Of a stretch of 64,000 nucleotides of DNA, positions 24,103 to 34,813 are shown in pieces. The notes below the pieces were generated by a model that saw nothing but the letters and a program-made list of their open reading frames with translations, was not told where the DNA came from and ran no database searches. Origin of the DNA: Diphasiastrum complanatum (taxonomy: Eukaryota > Streptophyta > Lycopodiopsida > Lycopodiales > Lycopodiaceae); contig CM055111.1 of NCBI GenBank assembly GCA_029204225.1, positions 10,923,999 to 10,987,998 on the forward strand. Direction: 5' to 3'. The translations under genes were made by a program, and so were the position numbers. Numbering within the stretch: position 1 is the first letter of the stretch; each line of letters opens with the position of its first letter.

Positions 24103-24950
24103 TTATCTATTTACAATATGTTGGGAACATTTTCTTTTATCTCTAAGAGTTGGCATATTCTTCCTGCTTCTAGTCGTGACTTTATTTAAATCTAAGCCTA
24201 ATTCAAGCCAATCTTGGTCTTGATTTTCTATGGTCTCGGACTCTACTTCTATCCTTTGGGCTATCATGTCAGTGGTAGTTTTAGATGGTCGTGGCTCATC
24301 TTCTCTAGGCATGTTAATAAACTGCGGTTTAGATCGTGGTTGTTGTGGCTGGGGACATTCGGCAGTGACATGTCCTTCGCCTTTGCAATTAGCGCAAAGT
24401 GGCACATATCCTACTGACCTATACGCTGTCTCTTTGGTCATTATATTTACACTGGATCCTGAATCTATGGGCACACTATCTAAAATGCATCCATTAATTA
24501 TCTCTTGGATTTCAGGTGGGCCTTCATCATCATGGTTTATCAGTCCTACGTCGACTAATGGCAACTTAGTTTTCCTTCTTTTTTTCCTTTGCAAAAATTA
24601 TTTAATCTTTTTTTTATAGTATTGATTATTCTCTAATAGCTGTTTAAAGGTTATATTGGGCATCCTAGAGGCAAAATCTTCCACTATGTCATATGAACGA
24701 TGTCTAAGTGGATGGGTCTCTAGGTATCTCTACTTACAACTGGATCTAAAAATGTTACTTTTTTTTAACTTTCTTCGTTTCTTCGTCTAGGAGTTTATTA
24801 GCTTCTAAACTAATATCTAGTTCATGGTATTTCTCGTTAGATCTATCAAAGTCTGAGTCTTTAGGAACTTCTGCAGGTTGCATTTTAGTTGTTGCATTTT
24901 TTTTTTTCGTCGTTTTCAAAATATTCGCATTTTTATCCTTCTTAGTTTTC
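24103..24950 (-). pseudogene. Ty3/gypsy protease and zinc-knuckle fragment, order rearranged
   Basis: Minus strand. A lysine-rich segment (24950-24755), then ILDSVPIDSGSSVNIMTKET, a retropepsin DSGSS active-site motif, followed directly by CANCKGEGHVTAEC, a CCHC knuckle, and an acidic tail ending near 24103. In gypsy polyproteins the knuckle belongs to Gag and precedes the protease, so the order here is inverted, presumably by a deletion or recombination at YRSVGY/VPLCANC. The frame is open through both motifs. Confidence 0.68.
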
Positions 24951-25187
24951 TGTAGGGTCGAAGATCTCATGTAGTAGTAGCCCTCTTGCCTGTCAACAAG
25001 GGTTAGAACACTGGATAGGTGCCTAACTATGAGTAGATCCTACTTTTAGATAGTTCTCTACTTTTTCTCTAACTCTATCACCACTAACACTGCACATCCC
25101 TAACTCTACTCCACTAAACTAACATTCATCATGATTTTGTGAAGGAGAAGAATAGAATAGAAGAGAGGAACAGAGTAATAGAGAGAA
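24951..25187 (-). repeat. gypsy LTR segment, second copy
   Basis: Direct repeat of 23313-23551. It begins at the exact LTR terminus but lacks an adjacent PBS, so it is a 3' or solo LTR end rather than a 5' LTR. The minus-strand ORF 24755-24970 starts inside it. Confidence 0.78.
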
Positions 25188-25684
25188 GGGGAGGAGTCTG
25201 AAGGGGAGAAGGTTAGGGAGGAGTTTGAATGGGAGTATAATCAACAAGAGTCTGAATGAGAGAAAAAATGGGTGGAATGGCTTGGTAAGAGAGACCATGT
25301 TGCCATGGAGTCCCAATAGTCATAGTACCACATGCCACTGCCTCCTAAGTAAGGGGTTTTTGAAGTAAGGAATCCTTACGATGAGGCCTGCTAGAGGAAT
25401 GTGCTAGAATTGAGGCCTCATGAGATGCAACATCATTCGCGACTTCCACAACAAGAGATGTCAAGTGCTGAAAAGTGTTGAAAATTATTTAAATGTGCTA
25501 AAAAGTTGCAACTCGAAGTACTTTTTAAGACCCTTTCTTTGCTTATCTAGTTTCAAAAAGCTTTTATGACCATAGAAACATGTCTATAAAAAAATTTAAA
25601 TTTATTGCGAGGAAAAAATTTAAGTCTTTCGATAAAGCTTGAATCATGTTTGTGAGCAATGTGCTTTATTATAGTTACATAGGT
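25188..25684. other. no gene; repeat related to 14562-14700
   Basis: Purine-rich tail of the LTR segment, then about 120 bp (25340-25465) related to 14562-14700 in the same orientation. No coding assignment. Confidence 0.4.
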
Positions 25685-26777
25685 TACCTTACAAGGGATC
25701 TACATCCAGGTCAAGTAAGCCTTTTCAAATTGTGCATTCGGATATTTATGGTGTTACTACAATTAGCAATGGAGGTGCCAAGATGTATGTGACTTTTATT
25801 GATGATTTTAGTAGATTTTGTTGGGTGTATCTACTAAAGAGAAAAGATGAGGTGTTTGATGTCTTTGTCAAGTTCAAGATTGCAAGGGAGGTCCAATTTT
25901 CTACACAGATCAAGTGCTTGAGGAGCGACAATGGTGGTCAGTACATTTCTACCAAGTTCAAAGCATTTTGTGATACAAATGGGATCAAGAGGGAGTACAA
26001 AAGCCCAAGGACACCACAACAAAATGGAGTGGTCGAGAGTAAATCTTGTGATACACCAATGGAGTCAAATGTAAAGCTCACTGTAAGAGGTAATGAAAGA
26101 TCTTTTGAGGACATTACCCTCTATAGGAACTAGTTGGTTCACTATATCTAACCATCACAAGACCTAATCTTAGCTATTGTGTTGATAGATTAAGTCAATT
26201 TATGCATGATCCTAGTGTGGAGCATTGGAAGCTAGGCAAGAGAGTATTGAGGTACATCTCGGGTTCTAGAGATTTTGGCATTGTTTATGGAGGATCATCA
26301 TCTAACTTGTATGGATTTTCATATTCAGACTTTGTTGGAGATCAAATAGATAGGAAATCCATAAGTGCACATGCTATTTTTATAGTTTATGGAGTTATAT
26401 CATGGATGTCGAAGAAACAATCGACAATCTCATTATCTTCTTGTGAGGCCTGAGTACAAAGCCTTGACTTCATGCACAAAGCAGGTGCTTTGGATCAAAA
26501 GGATGGTAATAGATTTTCACTTGCTGAATTTTTCAGAGAGTCCAATCATCTTTTGTGATAACCTTTCAGCCAAAAGATTGGCAAGCAATCCTATTTTTAA
26601 TGCAAGAGCAAGCATATTGAAGTGGCTTATCATTTTGTGAGATAACAAGTCATGGCAAAGGAGGTGGAGCTTCAACATGTCTTATTAAGGGAGCATTGAA
26701 GAAAGACTTGTTCATGAATCATAGAACATCACTTGGAGTTCTATCTAAATCTATGCTAAAACTAGTTGAAGAGGGAG
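25685..26777 (+). pseudogene. Ty1/copia integrase joined to RT/RNase H end (family gamma)
   Basis: Integrase core: VHSDIYGVTT, FIDDFSRFCWVYLLKRKDEV, CLRSDNGGQYISTKFKAF and PQQNGVVE (D-D-E all present). The frame then passes straight into the far end of RT (SCDTPMESNVKL), deleting the integrase C-terminus and most of RT. After a frameshift near 26130 come the RNase H parts (EHWKLGKRVLRYISGSRDFG, WMSKKQSTISLSS). A polypurine tract (GAAGAGGGAG) lies at 26768-26777, directly before the LTR. Non-functional deletion derivative. Confidence 0.85.
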
Positions 26778-27425
26778 TGTGAAAAATTCAACTAGTTTAG
26801 TTCATCTATTTTGGCAATTTTGAGACCAACATGAAATTTCAAGAGATAGATTTATATTTGTCAATAAAGGCCTAAATAGTGTTTGTACTATTTTTGACAA
26901 GTATATAAGTGGATGAGGTCGGATTTGGACCCATTCTAATTGGCTATTTTTGATTCATTTGCATCTAGAATAGAATTTCTAGGTTTTTTGAGGAAGTACC
27001 AAGAAGGTGACATTTAGGAAAAGTTTAGGACAATTGGCCAAATGACATTTTGGAAGCTATAAATAGTTGTACCAGCATGGAGAAATAATCATCAAAGTTT
27101 CTTTGTTTGTGAAGAATTCATCTCTTGTGTTTCTATGTCCATCTCTTTCATATTTCTCAAGATATCTTGATTTCTAGTGTGTAGAATGTCAATTTTGTGA
27201 TTGATCTTGCTTCCACACGTGTGAAGGACAGTAGGTTACTGATGTTGTACGGAAACAAATAGTAGATTACTGTATTTTTATGCTTATGATCAGATTTTAG
27301 TGATCTATGCAATTCTAGCATGCCAAAATTGATGATTTCTATCTTGTAGCTAATCTAGATGTGTATCCAAATTTGGTCAAGGTCTTGTTGATCCATTAAG
27401 TATGTTTTGGATCTAATTTTTTACA
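26778..27425 (+). repeat. 3' LTR, family gamma
   Basis: 648 bp from TGTGAAAAATT to AATTTTTTACA, imperfect terminal inverted repeats of about 11 bp. TATATAA at 26902-26908 is a likely promoter element. CACACGTGTG lies at 27214-27223, followed by CAGTAGGTTACTG and GTTGTAC, the shared U5-side module. The first 340 bp match 48963-49317. The matching 5' LTR is absent, so no target duplication can be tested. Confidence 0.8.
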
Positions 27426-27439
27426 GGAACGAGTAAAAT

Positions 27440-27770
27440 AACTTTGAAAAACACTTCCCTACTGCTCCTTTGACCTTCCTTGAGTTTTCAGACATTAGCA
27501 AAAATAGATCCAAAGTGCCTTGTATCTCAAGAATAAATTTTCTATTCATCTATCCATCTCCAGATCACCTTGCAGACAGTTTTGAATTTTTGTGCATATT
27601 GAAAATTTGAACAATCCATGTCACTTTTGAGTTGATTCCTGAATCTCATTGAGATATTAGTCTTCGAGTCAACTGCAACAACATTGCAAGACTTATATTT
27701 AAAAAAGAGTGGGAACCCATTCAATAATTGGAGCAAACTAATTTGAATCTGAATTTGATTCAATTTTGGT
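27440..27770 (-). pseudogene. fragment of the beta-family extra region
   Basis: The minus strand reads LDLFLLMSENSRKVKGAVGK, which aligns with DLFLQVIEDSGKVKGASRK in the beta element at 49.6-50.5 kb. The ORF continues without further recognisable domains. It shows that the extra segment of beta elements occurs in several copies. Confidence 0.5.
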
Positions 27771-27899
27771 GGGAGTCCATATTTTATTCATTAACTTGGC
27801 ATTTAGGCTTGTGATATTAAAAGTCCTACAAAAAGGCCTAAAGTTCTTTTATTGACTTTCTAATTATCAAATAACTATGTGATCATCAGGTTGGACTTA

Positions 27900-29570
27900 C
27901 ACAGGTGCCAAATCCGTCTCACTTATTAACTAGGGTCGGGGTTGCCTCGGGATCCGCAAACCCTCCAACAATATCCCCCACCAAAACTGGTCGCTGTCCC
28001 ATGACACCTCACAAGATTATTCATTTCGGGCTTTGAGTAGCCTCACGTTGAACTTTTATTAAATGATGCTGCATCTTATCCATGAAGTCAAGTCGGACAA
28101 TCTTGAAATCCAAATTGTGCGGTACTTTGACATTGTCCAGGCTATATATCTTGATTCCTAGCAGCCACCCGTCATCGCGGCATGAAAGTACAATCTTGCT
28201 AAGGGTAGTTAATCTTTAGCACTGTCAGACGCCATTGGTGTATTTGGATCGAATGCCAACGTAGGAAGGCAATCATCCCATTGAGTAGCAACAGACGCCA
28301 ACATAGTCAAGTCTTTTGCCTAATGGTCAGATAAGGAGAAAACATGTACTCTCGCTGGTATGCTTGTAGTGCTCTGTGGAAATCCACGGAAATCGTCCAA
28401 TTGAAAGACCGACGTGGCATTGGCACATAGCACAGATCCACTCGGATGAGGACTTGCAACATAGCTCCTTATAGAAGCTTTTGCAAAAACCGTAACTCTC
28501 CAGGTCGGTTGCTCGCCCAAAGTTGGTAGCTTATCAATTTCTTTTCCAACCTCAATCTCTGAGGTTTTGAACTTTATAACCCAACCACCATGCAAGGACT
28601 CATGTAGGTGTTGCTGCAAAAAACTTTTGATTTCGTCCTCGACGCTGATGGTCCTTCAAAACAACGGTCTGGTCCTTGATGTGGATGGACCTGTTTGCGT
28701 TACTGGTGGAACTGGTTGGGCCTCCTCAATATCCGGTGCTCCTCCTTGATCCATTCACGAATCCATAGCTGCATCCAATTCTACTTGATCATGTTGTTGA
28801 GGCGAGAATTGTGGCATGACCGGAACTTCAAGTTGTGGATTTGACTGTAAAACCTGGGAGGCTGCCTTCTCATAATGCGTGATGGTCTCTTTGGCCTTTG
28901 TCAACTCTATCGAGGCCATGCCTTTGAATCTGTCGAATCAGCTCTGGAATCCTTGCAAGGCCACTTGATAGGTTTAACTTTTCTGAACAAATAGCTGATT
29001 TCCATCAGTGTGATAGGATGATCAGAAATTTTTGTTTCAAGGTACGTATCATGCTCATGGGTGGTCGCATCCAATTCACCTTGCAGACATGTGCGATCTT
29101 GCTCAACCATCTATAACTGTCCTTGTAGCAGCACTATTTGTTGTTTTGCATCATGCACAACGTCATCTACCTGGTGATCTTGGGTAGTTGTCAATGTGTT
29201 TTGGAGTTGCACCACATAACCCTCTAGGCAATTTGTTGTTTGTTGTGCTTTCTTCTTCTCAGCTTCAGATTTCTCTTCACATTGCTTGGAGATCGTGAGC
29301 TCTCTATCCAGCTAGATGATCTTCTGGTTGATTAAGGTATTTTTAGAACCCAAGTCTAGAATGCGCAGTTCCATTTCTTTTTTCTTATCCAGCATAGACT
29401 GGATCACTTGCGCAAGGTTTGAAACTAAACCAAGAGCATCACTAGAATCTACTGAGGTGGAAGTGGTAGTAGCAAGAGGAATTGGTGATACTGTTCTTGT
29501 TTGGCATGGAGGTAGTGCCGTCAATTATTCTTCTTCAAAAATATCTTCTCCTTCATAGCCATCAGGTATT
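27900..29570 (-). pseudogene. coiled-coil ORF of unknown TE family, probable copy G3
   Basis: The minus strand has several overlapping frames with a Ser/Thr-rich start (29524), QVIQSMLDKKKEMELRILDL, then a hydrophilic heptad-rich stretch continuing to about 28950 (EKSEAEKKKAQQT, LQGELDATTHEHDTYL), and a C-terminal part near 28320-28619. The layout (acidic or Ser-rich start, coiled coil, long tail) resembles G1 and G2, but I could not align a shared motif with certainty. Stops separate the frames. Function unknown. Confidence 0.4.
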
Positions 29571-30049
29571 GTGGCGTTGAACTGCTTCGGAGACAATGTT
29601 TTATATTGTAAAACTTTTTAATTTTTGTACATGAAATATGCTATAGTACCTAAATTCTGTATTTTGTAAATTCATTTATGTAAGAACTTGCAACGTTTTG
29701 TGCGACATTCTATAGCGACACATTAATGAATCCCAACCAACATCTTAACGGTTGGTGAATCAACGCTCAGGCCGGTGTTTGTTCCTATAAGGGCGACACT
29801 TAGCGCCATCATACATATGAATTGAGCTATCAATAGAGAGAAGAGAGCCAGTTCCTATAGTCTGTGCATTCCTTTGCTTTGTTATCTGTTACAGTTGCGC
29901 TTCTTATCAACTATAGCCAATAAGGAAAACACTCACGAGGATAAAGTTAGAATCCTACTAGTTTGTCTACGCAAGCAAGCGAGAATCTAGTATAGCTAGT
30001 TAGTTCCAAAAACGGTTAATACTTGGAATGCTTTAAAGGCAGTGTTCCT
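29571..30049. other. probable LTR or leader of the following gypsy element
   Basis: No coding similarity. Positions 29690-29900 have CCTATAAGGGCGAC and repeats such as TGCGACATTCTATAGCGAC, compatible with a promoter-bearing LTR. A weakly similar stretch near 33010-33060 (TTTTGCGATATTCGGCCA) might be the 3' LTR. No clean TG...CA ends or PBS found. Confidence 0.35.
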
Positions 30050-31065
30050 TAAATAGTTTAGAGAAATAGGTCCTTCCACAAGACTATTAGCACGTCGTAA
30101 TTTGGTAGAGAAAAAGCCGAAGGAATCCCTTAGGAAGTACACTCAAAGAGTTAAGAATTAGATAGGGAAACTAGGAGCACGGTATCCATTAGAGGAGTTT
30201 TGGGCTCCAAAAAGACCCTTTAAGAATTTGTGCAAGATGTAGTTTATATTATTAAAATATTATAACACTAACACCTTTGACTTGCCATAACTTTTTAATC
30301 ATATCTCAAAAGTATGTCACGTAACATATCATTAAGAAGCCCTTGTCAAGGCTTTCCAATGCACCAAACTCTGCTAAATTTGGACTTACCACTAAAAAGT
30401 TATGCCATTTTTAGTGTGGACTCAAAAAGTTACGTTACGTAGATTTCAAATTTGGGTGTTTTGATTGATCCATGTGTAAGAAAAAATTGAAAAAATATAT
30501 AAAAAGAATATTTACAAAGGTCTTTTTTGGATTTAGAACTCCTCTAATGCTATTCCCATGCAAAACGAATGGTCCTTGGGTGGACTACCCAAGAAGATGG
30601 ATAGGTACTATCGTCAAGGATTGATGAACTCATTAGAGGATGTCATAGCATCCGTAGAAAACTATGAAAGAAGAAGAAATGATAGAAAGAGTACTGGTAA
30701 GAAGCATAAACATAAAAGAATAGAAGAATCAGACTCATCTACGGAGTTTGAGTTAGAGTCCAATTCAACAGATGAAGAAAAGTCTTTTGATTCTTCATCT
30801 TATTCTTTGTCGTCTGAAGAAGAAACTAGTTATAGGAATTCTAAGAGGAAAACTCAAATAGGAGGCGAAGAATGAAAAAGTAAGAAAAGACAAATCCATT
30901 AAGGAAAAGTGTAGAGCATTTAGCGAAAGAAATGGGAGACTTAAAAGTCCAGATGTCCGACGTTAAAGCTAAGAAGAAGAAAGCAAACTCAAATGCTAAC
31001 GTTTAGTGTACAGCCTGTGGTAAAGAGGGACATTCTAAAATGAATTGTCCTAATTTACAAAATAG
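30050..31065 (+). pseudogene. Ty3/gypsy Gag, interrupted by a repeat
   Basis: The first part reads LVEKKPKESLRKYTQRVKN and IGKLGARYPLEEFW, the Gag core. It is broken at about 30245-30550 by an inserted dispersed repeat. Gag resumes with YYRQGLMNSLEDVIASVENY and a Lys/Ser/Glu-rich segment to 30875. After a frameshift the zinc knuckle CTACGKEGHSKMNC (CX2CX4HX4C) follows at about 31010-31055. The same family supplies the pol sequences downstream. Confidence 0.75.
30245..30550. repeat. dispersed repeat inside gypsy Gag, one ~167-bp monomer plus tail
   Basis: From 30276 it matches the two tandem units at 51691-52020 (shared TTTGACTTGCCA, AAGTATGTCA, GTCAAG, GCACCAAACTC, GGACTTACCACTAAAAAGTT). The tail 30430-30550 (GTAGATTTCAAAT, TTTACAAAGG, GAACTCCTCTAATG) matches 62350-62475. 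It interrupts the Gag frame, so it arrived after the gypsy element. Confidence 0.8.
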
Positions 31066-31800
31066 CCCACAGGTCACAGTTTACATTGGGGACACAAGTT
31101 TTTGATGAACTTCATTATATTAAAATCCACTATGGAATTATCATATAAAGTCTTATTAGGGAGGCCATGGCTATATCAAGCCGATGTTATTACCCACTTG
31201 AGGAAGAAGGAAATTACCTTCCGAGACCAGATTGCGACATTAGAGGGAAAGAGCCATAAGTGTATTACTGTATCCTGGGAGAAGGACAAATATGAAGGTG
31301 AGATGCCTACATTTTCCTGGAATTTTACTTCAGATAATGAAGGAGTTCACTCTGTAAGGATTGAGGAAGGGGAGAGGTTTGTTACATTATCCATTCTTGC
31401 ATATAGCAATAGAGTAGAATATGTAGATAGAGGAGATTGTGGAGTCCCAGAGATTAGTGCCATTATAGGAGGCCATACTATTAATAAAATACTAGTAGAC
31501 TCAGGATCTAGCATCAACTTAATGACCGAGACAATGGTTAAGGAGTTAGGATTAAAAAACCATATCCAGCCTACTACTCACCATGAAATTCATTTAGCCG
31601 ATGCATCTAGATGCACACTAGTAGGAGAGCTGAGGGGTGTTAATGTAATTATAGAGACAAAGACGTTCGTCATGAATTTCTTTGTCATAAACCCATAAGG
31701 TACGCCACCATTCTCGATATTATTTGGAAGACCATGGTTATATCAGACAAATGCTATTATAAATTGGTCCACCAAACAAATATTTTTTCTAGGCATACTC
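31066..31800 (+). pseudogene. Ty3/gypsy protease region with duplicated downstream motif
   Basis: The ORF 31102-31698 contains LLGRPWLYQADVITHL, a motif that normally follows the protease, then a retropepsin site KILVDSGSSINLMTETMVKE. After a stop at 31698 the same downstream motif appears again as ILFGRPWLYQTNAIIN. So two protease/GRPWL units stand in tandem, the first reduced to its tail. DSGSS is intact, but the flanking stops prevent a polyprotein. Confidence 0.75.
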
Positions 31801-32049
31801 ACAACCAGTCCAATAAGGGGGTCACCTTATGAGATGGGGTGAGGAGATAATAGGACCTATAGAATCCTGGATCAATAGACGAGGAAGAAAAAAGTGAATT
31901 TTCAACATCCGAGTCAAGGGAAGTTCTAGGTGGAACCAAAGCAAGCCTGACTAAAGGAATGGTAGATAAGACTGATTATGTAGAAATAAAAATTAGTAAG
32001 GGTAAATTTATAAATTTATATAACCCCAGTCAAATCAAGAGCGAGAAGA

Positions 32050-32960
32050 GTACATAGTACTTCAAAAATATCAAAATGTATTCGCTTGGTCAATGGAGGA
32101 TTTTACTAGTATACCGGTTAAGTGGGAAGAGCATAGAATAGACTTGATCTAGGGAGCTATATAGGTTAGGCAAAGACAATACAGGTTAAATCCAAAGTAT
32201 TCATTATTAGTGAAAGATGAATTACATAAATGCATAAGAGCGGGTATCATATATCCAGTTCTAAGTAGTGAATGGGTATCACCTATTGTGATAGTTCCCA
32301 AGAGGAAGACGAGTAAAATAAGGGTATGTCAAGATTTTAGAAAGTTAAATGTTGCCACAGCAAAAGACTATCATCCATTACCATATACAGACGTGATCCT
32401 AGACCAAGTAGCTGGACATGAAAGATATAGTTTTTTAGATGGTTTATGCTGGTAGACAATTAGCAGCATCCGAAAAAAATTATTGCTACAGAGTGGGAGG
32501 CATTAGGCATGATCTACTCAGTGAAAAAATTTAGGCATTATCTATTAGGATATCCTTTTGTTTTTCATGTAGACCATTATGCATTGAAGCATCTAGTAAA
32601 TAAACCCGACCTTTCAGGAAAGATAGCTAGATGGGTTCTATTATTAGATGAGTTTGATTATCAAGTAGAGCTAAGAAGGGGGAAGGACCACCAAAATGCT
32701 GATTATGTATCATGGCTTAGAACTAAAGATCAATTTGAGCCAATATTAGATGAATTCCCTGGTGAGCATGTAATGCGCATTCAACTGGAATCATCCATTT
32801 AGGAAGATATTATTAATTTCTTACAGAATCAAATTTATCCTGAGCACTTCAATAAATAGCAGAAGACAGTCTTTCATGCGAAAGTAGGACCCTACACAAT
32901 TGTAGATAAGGTACTATATCAGTTAAAAGTTGATGATAACCTTCACCACTGTTTCAAACC
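32050..32960 (+). pseudogene. Ty3/gypsy RT, RNase H and integrase N-terminus
   Basis: The RT start reads YQNVFAWSMEDFTSIPVKWE, then VKDELHKCIRAGIIYPVLSS, WVSPIVIVPKRKTSKIRVCQ, DFRKLNVATAKDYHPLP and HERYSFLDG. A deletion at about 32445 removes the YxDD half and joins to RNase H: YAGRQLAASEKNYC, EALGMIYSVKKFRHYLLGYP, DHYALKHLVNKPDLSGKIAR, ELRRGKDHQNADYVSW. A stop at 32802 precedes an integrase zinc-binding-like start. Closest relative in the window is 6898-7440. Confidence 0.85.
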
Positions 32961-33300
32961 CACCAAGACCACCACCATAATAAGTGCATTACATTTTGTG
33001 TTAAGTGAAAATTGCGACACATGGTTTTGCGATATTCGGCCATTCTATTTTATTAATACCTTTAGACCTTATTTTCTAAGGATTGTCAATACTAGGAGGA
33101 AATATTTTACTAAATACTGGTCTAATTCACTGACATATCATTAATATGCCGAACACCTCAAACACTTCTGCTTTTTCATTCATTCTCACTCTCTTTCGTT
33201 TGTCCTTAAGCTCTTGTTTCCTTATGATCCAACGTGCTCACAACTACCATCCCTGCTTTGCATGCTATCATCGTTATGGCTATCGTATTCAAAACTCATC
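32961..33300. other. 3' end of gypsy element or LTR; start of target gene for alpha copy B
   Basis: No coding similarity up to about 33230. The last bases (33231-33300) can be read in frame with the ORF that continues at 37889 beyond alpha copy B, so they may be its 5' part. A possible LTR near 33000-33130 is unproven. Confidence 0.35.
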
Positions 33301-33305
33301 CAAAG
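33301..33305. other. target-site duplication CAAAG, left
   Basis: Identical to 37884-37888 across alpha copy B; 5 bp is the usual LTR-retrotransposon length. Confidence 0.92.
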
Positions 33306-34007
33306 TGTGAAGAATTGCCAAAAATTGGCAAATCTAGCTTGATCAAAAACCATGTAGAATAGTGTAAATTGTGTACACAAGTGGGTCCCACACATGTGAG
33401 GCCATGATGCCACGTGGGAAACCCATCCTAATGTAGGCTAGGTCAAGTCCATAGGGTTGGTCATGTTATTTTGGTAGTGATTCCTAGTTTATAGGACCTA
33501 AATCCTAGATTTAAGGTGAAAATTTGACCAACTAGCTATCTACCAAGCATGACTCTAGGAAATAGACTAGGGTTTCATTTTAGGTCAAGGAGAGTGAGTT
33601 AACTTCCTTATTACATGCTGGAAATCCACCTAACTTCAAGAAGGAAGTCGAATTTGCTATGTCTTCCCTCTCTCCATAGTGAGAAGATAGAAAATTTTTG
33701 GAGCTCATTGGCAATCTCAAGCTAGTTCACTATGTACATTGAGTTTTTGTGATCCAAATGAAACCAAATCAATTTCTACTTTTTTCTCAGGTTGAAGGCC
33801 GTACTACAGCCTGTAGTACACATGTGTGGGCTCGTATTTCAATGTTGATCAATGCTTTTGATTGTTAATGCTTGTTGTTTGTCAAACTGCCAATCTAGAT
33901 CAACTTTTTTGTGTCTAGTTTTTTGATAGATTGTTAAGCAAGCATCCAATCACTCTTGTGGATCTTTTGTAGATCCATTTATGGTCCTAAAGTACAGTAC
34001 TTTCACA
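33306..34007 (+). repeat. alpha 5' LTR, copy B
   Basis: TGTGAAGAATTGCC ... GTACTTTCACA. It contains CACACATGTGAGG near 33390, and at 33801-33830 the shared module: a perfect inverted repeat GTACTACAGCCTGTAGTAC overlapping the palindrome ACACATGTGT. The 3' LTR differs at this site (CCTATAG, CACACGTGTG). Confidence 0.95.
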
Positions 34008-34023
34008 TGGTATCAGATCCAAG
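34008..34023 (+). other. primer-binding site, alpha copy B
   Basis: TGGTATCAGATCCAAG follows the LTR directly; an iMet-type site with A-for-G and other changes at its 3' half, also seen in copy C. Positions 34024-34813 are leader, with an internal repeat: 34440-34560 and 34610-34770 share TTCATTCCAGCTTTGTGAGGGA and neighbouring words. Confidence 0.85.
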
Positions 34024-34813
34024 TACAAGAGCATAAGCCATTGATCTAATGCAAATCCATTTTTAGCAAGTTTTGGTGCTAAAAGCTAGTATTGAGAGGG
34101 CAAGCTAGAATCTTGATTTTGGTGAGGAGATTTGATCCCAAACTTGGTAGGGGTCCAAATCCGTACTGTCCACATGTGTGGGCACCTCTGAACCTACATT
34201 TAACGCATGGTATTCATTTGATCCAAAAAAATTCAATTTGTGAGCTATTGGTGTAATTTTTGGTGGAAGATCCTCGAATAATCTACCAAGATCATTTGCC
34301 ATTGATTAGATTTGAATTTGTTTCATGGAATCTAATTAATCTAGGCTAAGTTCAAGTCCTATTAAGGTTAAAAACAGGTCTTGAAAGTACACCAAGAAGG
34401 AAGAAAGAGATTAAGTCATTTTTTTGTCCAAAAATAGCCAAAATTGGCAAGATTTGATTGTAAGTAGATTTCACATCATCTTATCTTCATTCCAGCTTTG
34501 TGAGGGAGTGCTAGAACTGAGATTATAAGTCCATTTTTTGGATTAGAAATCTAATTTGAGTGAAAAACTACAAGAGAGATACCTTAGTGAGTTTCTAGAG
34601 ACAATCAAATCCATTTCTTGGCAAGATTTGTTTGAAAGTAGTTTTCACTTCATCTTATCTTCATTCCAGCTTTGTGAGGGATTGATAGAACTGTGATTAT
34701 AAGTCCATTTGTTGGATTAGAAATCAAATTTGAGTGAAACACTGCAAGTGTGAGACCTTTGTGAGTTTCAAGTCAATCAAATCTATTTCTTGTTTGTAGA
34801 AGTCACTAGTAAG

